Shown: one piece after another, positions 1 to 9,803 of the stretch
Position numbering within the stretch: the stretch's first letter is position 1
Layout: each line of letters starts with the position of its first letter
Source of the DNA: Corynebacterium jeddahense
GTDB taxonomy: Bacteria; Actinomycetota; Actinomycetes; Mycobacteriales; Mycobacteriaceae
Length of the DNA: 64,000 bases
Assembly (NCBI RefSeq): GCF_028609865.1
Contig: NZ_CP063194.1
Span: forward strand, 1,550,001 to 1,614,000
Reading direction: 5' to 3'
Notes under the pieces: generated by a model
The model's input: only the letters and a program-made list of their open reading frames with translations
Database searches by the model: none
Told to the model about the DNA's origin: nothing
Made by a program: the position numbers and the translations under genes

Positions 1-64
1 GCGAACCTCGTTGCCTAAACGGACACAATCGGACATAATTCGGGTGTAACCGGAATAGCAGGCC
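1..64 (+). promoter_or_regulatory. Promoter/operator-like sequence fused upstream of truncated ptsF
   Basis: The 64 bases before the EIIC reading frame do not encode an EIIB domain in any frame; the EIIC frame has a TAG at 56-58. A direct repeat CGGACAcaatCGGACAta lies at about 20-36, followed by a CATAAT-like -10. This resembles an operator plus promoter of a sugar-operon regulator (DeoR/FruR type is my inference). The short frame ending in TAA at 16-18 may be the tail of an upstream gene. Confidence 0.35.
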
Positions 65-1165
65 GTGATGACGGGCTTGTCCTACATGGTGCCCTTCGTG
101 GCCGCCGGCGGCCTCCTGCTCGCGCTCGGGTTCCTCTTCGGTGGCGCCGACATGGCCAACGGCTGGCAGGCGCTGGTGACGGACTACTCGCCCGCTAACC
201 TGCCCGGCCACGACGTCATGGTCGACGGCGAGCTGATCTCGTTCTCCCGGTCCGGGTGGATGCTCTACCTCGGCGCCGTACTCTTCGCCACCGGGCAGAT
301 GGCGATGGGCTTCGTCGTGCCCGCGCTGTCCGGCTACATCGGCTACGGCCTCGCCGGGCGCCCCGGCATCGCGCCCGGGTTCGTTGGCGGCGCGATTTCC
401 GTCATGGTCGGCGCCGGCTTCATCGGCGGCCTGGTCACGGGCCTGCTCGCCGGCGTGATCGCCTACTGGATCCAGACGTGGAAGGTGCCGCGCTGGCTCG
501 GCTCGCTCATGCCGGTGGTGATCATCCCGCTGCTTACCTCGCTCATCGTCGGCGTGCTCATGTACCTGCTGCTCGGCTGCCCGCTCGGCGCGATCATGGA
601 GGGCCTGACCAGCTGGCTCGAGTCCATGTCCGGCTCCTCCGCGGTGCTGCTGGGCATCATCATCGGCCTCATGATGTGCTTCGACCTCGGCGGACCGGTG
701 AATAAGGCGGCCTACCTCTTCGGCACCGCGGGCCTGTCGGCGGGCACGCAGGGCGCGTACGAGATCATGGCCGCGGTGATGATCTCCGGCATGGTGCCAC
801 CGATCGCCCTGTCCCTGGCCACGTTCCTGCGCAGCAACCTGTTCACCCCCGCGGAGCGGGAGAACGGCAAGTCCGCCTGGCTGCTCGGCCTCTCCTTCGT
901 CTCCGAGGGCGCCATCCCGTTTGCCGCGGCCGACCCGTTCCGCGTCATCCCCGCGATGATGGCCGGCGGCGCGACGGCCGGCGCGATCTCGATGGCCCTC
1001 GGCGTGCAGTCGCAGGCGCCGCACGGCGGCGTGTTCGTCATCTTCGCCTACCACCCGTGGTGGGGCATGCTCATCGCGCTCGCGGCCGGCGTGGTGGTCT
1101 CCACCGCGGCCGTCATCGCGCTGAAGCAGGTGGCGGCGTCGCCCAAGGCGGCCGTACACTCGTAA
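65..1165 (+). CDS. ptsF: PTS fructose permease, EIIC domain only (truncated ptsF)
   Basis: This is the membrane channel domain (EIIC) of the fructose phosphotransferase system, which moves fructose inward while EIIB phosphorylates it. Hallmarks are MTGLSYMVPFVAAGG at the start, DLGGPVNKAAY near residue 215, SEGAIPFAAADP near 285 and APHGGVF near 318, with about nine hydrophobic segments. Corynebacterial PtsF is normally a single EIIA-EIIB-EIIC chain of roughly 690 residues. Here only 366 residues remain, beginning exactly at the EIIC N-terminus with GTG ATG and a stop just upstream, so the phosphoryl-transfer domains are missing. ptsH follows 28 bp downstream, the usual order. The gene may be non-functional, or EIIAB may be supplied elsewhere. 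Confidence 0.85.
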   Translation: MMTGLSYMVPFVAAGGLLLALGFLFGGADMANGWQALVTDYSPANLPGHDVMVDGELISFSRSGWMLYLGAVLFATGQMAMGFVVPALSGYIGYGLAGRPGIAPGFVGGAISVMVGAGFIGGLVTGLLAGVIAYWIQTWKVPRWLGSLMPVVIIPLLTSLIVGVLMYLLLGCPLGAIMEGLTSWLESMSGSSAVLLGIIIGLMMCFDLGGPVNKAAYLFGTAGLSAGTQGAYEIMAAVMISGMVPPIALSLATFLRSNLFTPAERENGKSAWLLGLSFVSEGAIPFAAADPFRVIPAMMAGGATAGAISMALGVQSQAPHGGVFVIFAYHPWWGMLIALAAGVVVSTAAVIALKQVAASPKAAVHS

Positions 1166-1193
1166 CCGCAAACGATCGAAAGGACATCAGATT

Positions 1194-1463
1194 ATGGCTT
1201 CCAAGACTGTCAAGGTCGGCTCCACTGTCGGGCTGCACGCCCGCCCGGCAACCGTCATCGCGGACGCGGCCGGCGAGTACGACGACGAGATCCTGCTCAC
1301 CCTCGTGGGCGGCGACGATGACGACGAGACCGACGCCGCCTCCTCCCTCATGATCATGGCGATGGGCGCAGAGCACGGTGACGAGGTCACCGTCACCTCA
1401 GACAACGCGGAGGCCGTCGAGGAGATCGCCGCCCTCATTGCGAAGAACCTCGACGAGGAGTAG
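1194..1463 (+). CDS. ptsH: Phosphocarrier protein HPr
   Basis: HPr is the small cytoplasmic carrier that takes phosphate from enzyme I at a histidine and passes it to sugar-specific EIIA domains. The protein is 89 residues, the family length. The active-site motif GLHARPA places the phosphorylated histidine at residue 15. The serine region DAASSLMIMAMGAEHGDEV, typical of HPr, follows around residue 46. A GAAAGGA ribosome site precedes the ATG by a few bases. It lies directly after the ptsF remnant, as in other corynebacteria where ptsH closes the fructose PTS cluster. Confidence 0.95.
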   Translation: MASKTVKVGSTVGLHARPATVIADAAGEYDDEILLTLVGGDDDDETDAASSLMIMAMGAEHGDEVTVTSDNAEAVEEIAALIAKNLDEE

Positions 1464-1554
1464 GCAGCAGCGTTACGACGTTCACCAGCGCTCGCCCCGC
1501 ACCGGTTTCGCACCGGGCGGCGCGGGCGTTTTTCGCGCGGTTGCCCAGCAGCGC

Positions 1555-1695
1555 TTAGCGGTACTGCCCCTCGCCGACCGTGTCGTAGATCGAGCGCAGG
1601 ATCGGGTAAATCGCGATGATGCCGACCGATCCGAGCGCGATGCCCTCGAGGGCGACGCCGCCGAAGTTGAGGGTGAGGTTGACCGGGCCGGCGAA
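1555..1695 (-). pseudogene. uraA: Remnant of uracil permease C-terminus
   Basis: Forty-seven codons ending in TAA translate to a sequence containing LNFGGVALEGIALGSVG and a hydrophobic helix, the C-terminal signature of UraA/NCS2 uracil permeases. There is no start codon; the fragment begins directly after the hflX stop codon and is in the same frame as hflX. In C. glutamicum a uracil permease gene lies between ptsH and hflX, so position supports a deletion remnant. The rest of the permease (about 380 codons) is absent. It is unlikely to be translated except by read-through of hflX. Confidence 0.7.
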
Positions 1696-3231
<1,536 letters not shown>

Positions 3232-3301
3232 ATCTACCCGATTGAACGCGCGAAGGCCCGCGATTCTTCCGGTGTGGGACGTGCGTCTAGAATCTAGCCC
3301 C

Positions 3302-4054
3302 ATGAGCACAGCGATCAGCAGCGACCTCTCATCCATCGGCCTGGCCTTTGACAAGTGGCAGGACGCGGTCGAATCCGCCATTGCCACGAACCGGCTCGCG
3401 GTGACCGGCGAGGTGCGCGGCGGGCAACTCATCCAGTACGCCGACCCGTCCGGCGCGCAGCTGAACATCCTCGCGGTCGAGCCGTTCGCCACCTTCGCCG
3501 GCTTCGACGCGGTGACGCGCACGTACGCGCACATCACGCCACTCAACGACGTGGTCGCGCTCGCCGACATCGTCGACCCGCGCGGCGGCGCGATCGCCTC
3601 CGCCACCATCAACCTCGCGCAGGAGCCGTTGCTTGTCGACGAGCCCACGCTGGAATGGCAGGAACTCTCCCTGGCGGCGCTCGCGCTCTCGGTCGAGCGC
3701 TACGCCTCCACCGACGCGTACCTCGCGCTCCACCCGGGCGCGATCGTCGGCGCGGTGGCCTCCCCCGGCGCAGAGGCCGTCGCGTCCGGCGCGGCCGCCA
3801 TCCCGGACGCGCGCGCGGAGTTCTCCGGCCGCGTGCTTGAGGCGGAGTACCGCACCTCCGAGCTCACCGGCCAGCGCTTCATCCACGCCACTGTCGACGC
3901 GGCGTTCCCGTTCGACGTGTGCCTGCCCGACGGGGACCTGCCCGAGCGCGACAGCGTTATCGCCGGCACCGCGGTGCTCGCCGGCTCGATCCCGAACGCC
4001 TCCGGCGACGGGTGCGGCGGCTGCGGCGGATCCTGCGGGTGCGGCGGACACTAG
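3302..4054 (+). CDS. Conserved corynebacterial protein with Cys/Gly-rich tail, function unknown
   Basis: I do not recognise a characterised family. The 250-residue acidic protein has no membrane segment or signal peptide. It ends in a Cys/Gly-rich tail (GCGGCGGSCGCGGH) with five cysteines and a final histidine, which could bind a metal. The ATG at 3302 was chosen because it gives MSTAISSD and divergent spacing from hflX; the open frame starts earlier but would overlap the hflX promoter. Homologues at this position next to hflX and dapF are common in the genus (inference from gene order). A small membrane protein follows 17 bp downstream, so the two are probably co-transcribed. Confidence 0.75.
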   Translation: MSTAISSDLSSIGLAFDKWQDAVESAIATNRLAVTGEVRGGQLIQYADPSGAQLNILAVEPFATFAGFDAVTRTYAHITPLNDVVALADIVDPRGGAIASATINLAQEPLLVDEPTLEWQELSLAALALSVERYASTDAYLALHPGAIVGAVASPGAEAVASGAAAIPDARAEFSGRVLEAEYRTSELTGQRFIHATVDAAFPFDVCLPDGDLPERDSVIAGTAVLAGSIPNASGDGCGGCGGSCGCGGH

Positions 4055-4071
4055 CCGTGTAGGGGCACCCG

Positions 4072-4587
4072 ATGAGTACACCCGACAGAGACCTCTCCCG
4101 CGCGCTGTTCGGCGCGCTGGTGCTGGCGGCCGTCGTGCTGCTGGTGTTCACGCTGAAGTTGCCTGGGCTGCTGTTGTCGGTGCTGCTCGTCATCTGCGCG
4201 GTGCTGTTCTCCCGCCGCGTGCAGGCTGACCCGGAGATCCTGGCGATGCGCTCGTCGCTCCTCTACGCGCGCGACGACATCGCCGAGGTCCTCGACGCCT
4301 ACGAGCAGCTGCAGCACGGCCCCGCCGCGGCGGACATCGCGGACCGCACGCTGCACTACCCCGCGCTCGCCGACCCGGACGGCACGGTGCCGCAGATCAA
4401 CGAGTTCCTGCTGCGCGCCTCGTCCGCCCGCCGGTTCCTCGAGCGCATCGACAGCTACCTCGAGTCCGCGTCCACCGATAAGACGCAGCTTGAACGCCTC
4501 CTCGCCGTCGCCGACGAGCGCGCGTTCGAGCTGCAGTCCGCCTGGGACGACGCGCGCCGGGCCGCGAAGGAGATCGGCCCGGCGTAG
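4072..4587 (+). CDS. Small membrane protein, function unknown
   Basis: The 171-residue protein has two closely spaced hydrophobic helices at about residues 10-28 and 29-45 (LVLAAVVLLVFTLKLPGLLL onward), followed by a hydrophilic alpha-helical cytoplasmic part rich in Glu, Arg and Leu. The pattern resembles a membrane-anchored coiled-coil protein. No catalytic motif is visible. It follows the Cys-tailed gene by 17 bp on the same strand, suggesting an operon. No family name can be given with confidence. Confidence 0.75.
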   Translation: MSTPDRDLSRALFGALVLAAVVLLVFTLKLPGLLLSVLLVICAVLFSRRVQADPEILAMRSSLLYARDDIAEVLDAYEQLQHGPAAADIADRTLHYPALADPDGTVPQINEFLLRASSARRFLERIDSYLESASTDKTQLERLLAVADERAFELQSAWDDARRAAKEIGPA

Positions 4588-4892
4588 GTGGGTTGTGGCC
4601 TCGGTGTGTGGAATTCGGGTCTTTGAGCCTCAGGTCTAGGTTGGGGCCCGGCGCCGAGACATTTAATCAAGCCGCCGTCGCCAACTGCGATCCGCGCCTG
4701 ATCCTGAGGGATCTTTGAAGGTCTTTCAGCGGGGGTGCGCTTCCTCGAACCTCGCTCCTGAAGAATTTTTTCAAGCGGTTGTCGCCAACTGCGATCCACA
4801 CTTGGTCCTGAGGCTTTTTCAAAGATCATTCAGCGGCACAGGACAGGCGAAACCGGGCCGGCTGGCACCGACCCGGTTCGAGGAGCTACCAA
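4588..4892. repeat. Non-coding region with imperfect direct repeat
   Basis: Two copies of a 65-base unit lie at about 4667-4731 and 4771-4836, offset by 104-105 bases. Both contain GTCGCCAACTGCGATCC, then a diverged middle, then a TTTGAA/TCAAAG segment and end in TTCAGCGG. Identity is roughly 75 percent. The region lies between convergent genes and has no reading frame I can support. It may be a decayed duplicated tail of a gene or a small repeat element. Confidence 0.6.
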
Positions 4893-5915
4893 CTAGAACG
4901 GCAGCTGAATTCCGAGCTGCGGGGCGAATGCCACAACGCCAGCAGCAATCAAACCAATCGCTGCGAGAACACCCGCGACAATGCCGATGATCTTGCCGGT
5001 CTCGCTGGAGCCAGCATCATCAGTGTTAACCGGGGTGTCGTCGTTCTGATTCTTGTTGTTTTTGGTACCGGTACCCGTGCCCGTTGCGTTCGTCTTGTCG
5101 TTGTTGGTGCCAGTGCCAGTGCCAGTGTTCGGGTCCCTGTTGCTCTTGGTCTCCTCGTTCGGGTTCTGAGAACCGGTGTTTTGACCCGCCCCCGGCGTTG
5201 TCGACTTAGTAGGGAATCGAACGTCAGTTTTGCCGCCGTCGGCACAGGCCCGTTGGGCCGCGTTGTAAGTCTTCGCATACTCCTGATAATGAGTCAGCGT
5301 GGTCCGGCCAAAGTCGGAGTTTTCAATAGAGTTTCGGAATGCACGGGCCTTGTTGGCCGGGAGGCCAAGAAGATCTATGGCCAATCCGACGACGTCCACA
5401 GTCACATTGTCCCGCGATGCAGCTACCTCGGTGAGCGTGGGAAGTTCGTCTTTAATTTCACTTAAAAACTCTGATTCCGCCAGGCTGGGGTAGGCAGTGT
5501 AGCCACGTGCGTAGAGGTAAATCTCAAATGCCTCCGCCGAATCCTCTGAAACGGCCGCGAACTGAGTCTCCAGAAGAGAATCAAATTCCTCCAGAACGTT
5601 AGCCGAAGGTTCTTTATCTGCCGCGTACGCATTCGCAACTGCCTCGACAACCGGGTTGCTGAAGAACGCGTCGGCGGGGGCCTTGAACTCCGGGTAAACG
5701 GTTTCTATCGCTTCGGCTACAGCTTCGCCAGCCTTGGGGGTCGAGATGCTCTGAATGGCTTCTTCCAAAGCGCTCTGCTCCGCATCGGTGAGGCGCACTG
5801 CGCAAGTATCGTTGGCGTCCTTCGCGCCGATCTGGGCGGCGTCGGCGGAGGGTGCGGTGATCAGGGATACCGAGAGGCCGAGGGCGACGGTCGTGGCGAG
5901 GGCTTTGCGTTGCAT
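4893..5915 (-). CDS. Exported protein with Thr/Gly/Asn-rich linker and C-terminal membrane anchor
   Basis: The 340-residue protein starts with a Sec signal peptide (MQRKALATTVALGLSVSLI.., predicted cut after SADA near residue 26). A helical acidic domain of about 200 residues follows. A low-complexity linker with GTGTGT and NKNQN runs over about residues 245-305. It ends in a hydrophobic helix (IIGIVAGVLAAIGLIAAGVV) and a short tail, with no LPXTG motif. This layout is common in corynebacterial surface proteins. The ribosome site AGGAG lies 6 bases before the ATG and a TATGAT -10 lies near 5958. GC and codon use are lower than in neighbouring housekeeping genes. Function unknown. Confidence 0.82.
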   Translation of the reverse strand: MQRKALATTVALGLSVSLITAPSADAAQIGAKDANDTCAVRLTDAEQSALEEAIQSISTPKAGEAVAEAIETVYPEFKAPADAFFSNPVVEAVANAYAADKEPSANVLEEFDSLLETQFAAVSEDSAEAFEIYLYARGYTAYPSLAESEFLSEIKDELPTLTEVAASRDNVTVDVVGLAIDLLGLPANKARAFRNSIENSDFGRTTLTHYQEYAKTYNAAQRACADGGKTDVRFPTKSTTPGAGQNTGSQNPNEETKSNRDPNTGTGTGTNNDKTNATGTGTGTKNNKNQNDDTPVNTDDAGSSETGKIIGIVAGVLAAIGLIAAGVVAFAPQLGIQLPF

Positions 5916-5957
5916 GGGAAACTCCTGTCGGAAAGCTGGGGGAACAACGACAAGATG

Positions 5958-5963
5958 ATCATA
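5958..5963 (-). promoter_or_regulatory. -10 hexamer for the exported-protein gene
   Basis: On the minus strand TATGAT occurs about 43 bases before the ATG at 5915, within an AT-rich patch (TTTTATGATCATC) in otherwise GC-rich DNA. No clear -35 is seen, which is usual in corynebacteria. Confidence 0.45.
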
Positions 5964-6010
5964 AAACGCGCCCTGGCCCGCCGGGACAAAATATTCAAGT
6001 CAGCTTCAAA

Positions 6011-6808
6011 CTAGAAGTTCACGAGTTCCCCGCGGGCGACGATGGTTGACGGGCCGGTCATCGTCGCCACGCCGTCGGCAAGCTCGACCTCGATGGCGCC
6101 ACCGGGAACGTTGACCACGACGGACCCATTTTCAATGCCCGCGTCCGCAAGCGCAGCCTGCGCGGCGGCGACGGTGCCGGTGCCGCAGGAGCGGGTCTCG
6201 CCCACGCCGCGCTCCCACACGCGCATGTGGACGGCACCGTCGGCAAGTTCGGTGAGCACCTCAACGTTCACGCCCTCGGGGAAGAACTCGGTGTCGAACT
6301 CCGGGGCCTGGAAAGACATGGAAGCGAGCTCAGAAGGAGTCAACCCGGGGATCACACACGCAAGGTGCGGGTTACCCACGTCGACGCCGATGCCGGCGAA
6401 ATCGAAGGACCCCATCGACGCGGTGGACACGCCGGTGACCTCGACCTGTCCCATGCCCACGGACACGACCGCATCAGACGCATCGGCCGACAAAACAGAG
6501 ATGCGCTTCACACCCGCGCGGGTATCCACGTCGAATTCCGATGCGCTCTCCAGCCCCTCGGCCACAAGCACGTGGGCGAAGACGCGGATGCCGTTGCCGC
6601 ACATCTCGGCGATGGAGCCGTCGGCGTTGCGGTAATCCATGAACCACGTACCGCCGAGGCGCACGACCCGCAGGAGGCCGTCGCCGCCGATGCCGGCGCG
6701 GCGGTCGCACAGGAAGGCAACCTGCTCGGGCGTGATTTCCAACTGGTCGTCGACATCCACCACCACGACGAAGTCGTTTTCCGTGGCGTGGGCTTTGATG
6801 AACTTCAC
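6011..6808 (-). CDS. dapF: Diaminopimelate epimerase
   Basis: DapF converts LL-diaminopimelate to meso-diaminopimelate for peptidoglycan and lysine synthesis. The enzyme is cofactor-independent and uses two cysteines. Both are present: Cys70 in [11 protein letters not shown] and Cys208 in [13 protein letters not shown]. The 265-residue length fits the family. The start is GTG at 6808, overlapping the miaA stop in GTGA, so dapF is translationally coupled as the last gene of a three-gene operon. dapA and dapB lie elsewhere in this window. Confidence 0.95.
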   Translation of the reverse strand: MKFIKAHATENDFVVVVDVDDQLEITPEQVAFLCDRRAGIGGDGLLRVVRLGGTWFMDYRNADGSIAEMCGNGIRVFAHVLVAEGLESASEFDVDTRAGVKRISVLSADASDAVVSVGMGQVEVTGVSTASMGSFDFAGIGVDVGNPHLACVIPGLTPSELASMSFQAPEFDTEFFPEGVNVEVLTELADGAVHMRVWERGVGETRSCGTGTVAAAQAALADAGIENGSVVVNVPGGAIEVELADGVATMTGPSTIVARGELVNF

Positions 6809-7704
6809 CCGAGCGAGTCTAACGCCGCGCCAGACACGTCTGGGCCGGAGGCGTCGAGCCAGCTGATGCGGGGGTCGCGGTTGAACCAGGAGCGTTGGCG
6901 TCGCACGTAGCGGCGCGTACCCGTGATGGTCTGCTCGATTGCCTCGTCCTCGCTCAGCTCCCCGTCCAAATGCGCCAGAACCTGGGCGTAACCGATGGCG
7001 CGCCCGGCGGTAGAGTCCCTGACCAGGCCACGCTCGGACAACCCACGCACCTCACCAACAAGCCCCTGCTCGAACATCAGACGCGTGCGCAACTCGATGC
7101 GGGGGTTCAACCACTCGGCGGTCGTCCGCAGCCCGAGGATGCGCGCGCCCCAACGCGGCTCGGCGGCCTTCGGCGGCTGCGAGGCCTTGAACGGCTGACC
7201 TGTCAGCTCGATCACCTCGAGCGCGCGGACGGTGCGGCGCGGGTCTTTGTCCTCGATGATGCGCGCGGCCTCTGGGTCCACGTCGGCCAGCTCGGCATGC
7301 AGCGCATCCACGCCGATGTCTTCCAGGCGGGCCTCCCACCGAGCGCGGACTTGGGGGTCGGTGGGTGGGAACTGCCAGTCGTCGAGAAGCGATTGCGCGT
7401 ACAGCATGGAGCCGCCGACGATGACGGGAACCTTGCCGCGCGCCATGATGTCCTCGACCGTGCGCACCGCGAGTGCCTGGTATTCCGCGACGGACGCGGT
7501 CTTGGTCACCGGCCAGATGTCCAGCAGGTGGTGCGGGATGCCGCCGCGCTCGTCCGGCGCGAGCTTCGCGGTGCCGATGTCCATGCCGCGGTAGAGCTGC
7601 ATCGAGTCGACGTTGACCACTTCGCCGCCGAGTTCTTGCGCGAGCGCGATCCCGAGCGCGGACTTCCCGCTCGCCGTCGGCCCCACCACCGCGACGGGCC
7701 TCAT
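6805..7704 (-). CDS. miaA: tRNA dimethylallyltransferase
   Basis: MiaA transfers a dimethylallyl group to A37 of tRNAs reading U-starting codons; MiaB (12.3-13.8 kb) then methylthiolates the same base. The 299-residue protein begins [18 protein letters not shown], with the P-loop at residues 8-16. It contains [17 protein letters not shown] and [21 protein letters not shown], which are family signatures. The ATG at 7704 overlaps the preceding gene's stop (ATGA), and its own TGA overlaps the dapF GTG. Confidence 0.95.
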   Translation of the reverse strand: MRPVAVVGPTASGKSALGIALAQELGGEVVNVDSMQLYRGMDIGTAKLAPDERGGIPHHLLDIWPVTKTASVAEYQALAVRTVEDIMARGKVPVIVGGSMLYAQSLLDDWQFPPTDPQVRARWEARLEDIGVDALHAELADVDPEAARIIEDKDPRRTVRALEVIELTGQPFKASQPPKAAEPRWGARILGLRTTAEWLNPRIELRTRLMFEQGLVGEVRGLSERGLVRDSTAGRAIGYAQVLAHLDGELSEDEAIEQTITGTRRYVRRQRSWFNRDPRISWLDASGPDVSGAALDSLG

Positions 7705-8264
7705 ACGCGCCACTCCGCCACGTAGCGCCCCACGCCGAGGGTGCCGTCGGCGTCGATGAGCCGCGCCTGCACGGGGTGCAGCGCCGCAAGTTCTTCCCAA
7801 AGTGCGGGCTCGAGCACATGCGTTGCGACGTCCTCCGGCGCCCCGCCGCCCAACCACGCCTGGATGCGCTCGTGGGCCGCCGCGTCGCCCTCGACAAGCG
7901 ATAGCGGCGCGCGCTGCGTCAGCCCCGCGGGTCCGTCGAGCACCACCACCGTGACCGCGTCCGGGTCGGGCGTGCCGATGCGCCCGCGCACCTCGCGGAT
8001 CTCCGGGTCGCCGAGCGCGAAGCGCGCCACGAGTTCGCCGAGGTGGTTGCCGCCGCGCACCGTGATCTCCGGCGCGCCCCACGCGGCGAACGAGCCCGTG
8101 TGCTCGGTGCGCCACCGGTCGTCGAGCGAGCAGACGATGTCCACCGCGCGACCGCCCGCCGTACCGGCAAGCGCGCGCGTCGCGCCGAGGAGGCGCCGCG
8201 AGGCGGGGTCGGGCGACAGGGCGAGCGCGGGCGAGCCCGGCACGATCCAGAGGTTCGATGTCAC
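7701..8264 (-). CDS. Conserved hypothetical protein upstream of miaA
   Basis: A soluble protein of about 187 residues starting [18 protein letters not shown] recognise it only by position: a protein of this kind precedes miaA in corynebacteria, and none of its motifs points to a reaction. The GTG at 8264 is preferred because AGGG lies upstream; the GTG at 8270 is an alternative. Its stop overlaps the miaA start (ATGA), so it is the first gene of the miaA-dapF operon and diverges from the DUF349 gene. Confidence 0.75.
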   Translation of the reverse strand: MTSNLWIVPGSPALALSPDPASRRLLGATRALAGTAGGRAVDIVCSLDDRWRTEHTGSFAAWGAPEITVRGGNHLGELVARFALGDPEIREVRGRIGTPDPDAVTVVVLDGPAGLTQRAPLSLVEGDAAAHERIQAWLGGGAPEDVATHVLEPALWEELAALHPVQARLIDADGTLGVGRYVAEWRV

Positions 8265-8399
8265 CCACACCACCCTACCCAGCGGGCTTATTGCGCCCCG
8301 CGACGGCGGGCGGGCCTGTACTATCGCACACATTGCGCTAAGGCAGCCGCGCAGCGCGGCACAGTGCGGCCACACACGGCTGCGGAAAGGACGTCCACG

Positions 8400-9803
8400 A
8401 TGACCGAGCCGAACACCCCGTCGAACTCCACCCCCGCTCCGGGCACGAACCGGCCCTCCCCCGCCGCGATGGCCGGCAAGGGCCCGAAGCCGGGCCCGCG
8501 GCCTGACGCGAAGCCCGGCCCGCGCCCGGGTGCCGCCCCCGCCTCCCCGAAGGCGACCCCGGCGCCGGTGCCGGCCCGCGAGCCGTCGGATCCGTCGAAG
8601 TTCGGGCGCGTGGACGAGGAGGGCAACGTCTTTCTCACCCGCGGCGGCGAGGAGCGCCAGATCGGCTCCTGGCAGGCCGGCACGCCGGAGGAGGGGCTCG
8701 CCCACTACGGCCAGCGCTACGACGACCTGGTTACCGAGGTCGAGCTGCTCGAGTCGCGCCTCAAGGCCCACCCGGAGGACGCGGACAGCATCCGCAAGTC
8801 CGCGGAGGCGCTCAAGGCGTCGCTCGGCGAGGCGGCCGTGATCGGCGACCTCGACGCCGTGGAGGCCCGCTTGGACAAGGCCGTCGCGGACTCCGACTCC
8901 GCACGGGAGCAGGCGAAGGAGCAGAAGGCGGAACGGCGTCGAGAAGCAATCGCCCGCAAGGAGGCCCTCGCCGCCGAAGCCGAGGATCTCGCCGAAAACT
9001 CCACGGACTGGAAGCGCGCGGGCGACCGCATCCGCGAGATCCTCGAGGAGTGGCGCGGCATCCGCGGCATCGACCGCGCGACAGACGACCAGCTGTGGAA
9101 GCGCTACTCCCGCGCCCGCGATAGCTTCAACCGCCGCCGCGGCTCGCACTTCGCGGAGCTCGACCGCGGGCGCGCGCAGGCGAAGAAGGCGAAGGAGGAC
9201 CTCGTCGAGCGGGCCGAGGCGCTCAAGGACTCCACCGACTGGGGCGAGACGGCGCGCGCCTACCGCGACCTCATGACGGAGTGGAAGGCCGCCGGCCGCG
9301 CCCCGCGCGAGGTGGACGACAAGCTGTGGGAGCGCTTCCGCGCAGCCCAGGACCACTTCTTCGAGGCCCGCAACGCCGTCAATGCCGAGCGCGACCGCGA
9401 GTTCGAGGACAACGCGAAGGCGAAGGACGCGCTCATCGCGGAGTACGCGCCGCTCATCGACCCGGAGAAGGGCCTCGGCGCCGCGAAGTCGAAGCTGCGC
9501 GAGCTGCAGGACAAGTGGGACGAGATCGGCTACGTCCCCCGCGGGCGCGTGCGCGAGTACGAGGACAAGATCGGCGACCTCGAGCAGCGCGTCGCCGACG
9601 CCGAGGAACGCCAGTGGCGCAAGTCCAACCCGGTCGCGCAGGAGAAGGTGAACCAGTTCCAGGTCAAGGCGGACGACTTCGTGCGCCAGGCCGAGGCCGC
9701 CGAGGCGAAGGGCGACGCAGCCAAGGCCGCGTCGCTGCGCGAGCAGGCGCAGCAGTGGCAGGAGTTCGCCGACGTCGCCGCCAAGGCCGTCAACGACCAG
9801 TAG
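8400..9803 (+). CDS. DUF349 coiled-coil protein
   Basis: The 467-residue protein carries a Pro/Ala/Lys-rich disordered N-terminus (residues 1-60) and then several DUF349 repeats. Each repeat is a helix pair with W-x-x-A/R and LW-x-R/F motifs (DQLWKRYSRARDSF, DKLWERFRAAQDHF, DKWDEIGYVPR). The protein is almost entirely helical and highly charged. The role of DUF349 proteins is poorly defined. The start ATG at 8400 follows GAAAGGA by about nine bases. A GTG-initiated GNAT gene begins on the last base of its stop codon, so the two are coupled. Confidence 0.88.
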   Translation: MTEPNTPSNSTPAPGTNRPSPAAMAGKGPKPGPRPDAKPGPRPGAAPASPKATPAPVPAREPSDPSKFGRVDEEGNVFLTRGGEERQIGSWQAGTPEEGLAHYGQRYDDLVTEVELLESRLKAHPEDADSIRKSAEALKASLGEAAVIGDLDAVEARLDKAVADSDSAREQAKEQKAERRREAIARKEALAAEAEDLAENSTDWKRAGDRIREILEEWRGIRGIDRATDDQLWKRYSRARDSFNRRRGSHFAELDRGRAQAKKAKEDLVERAEALKDSTDWGETARAYRDLMTEWKAAGRAPREVDDKLWERFRAAQDHFFEARNAVNAERDREFEDNAKAKDALIAEYAPLIDPEKGLGAAKSKLRELQDKWDEIGYVPRGRVREYEDKIGDLEQRVADAEERQWRKSNPVAQEKVNQFQVKADDFVRQAEAAEAKGDAAKAASLREQAQQWQEFADVAAKAVNDQ

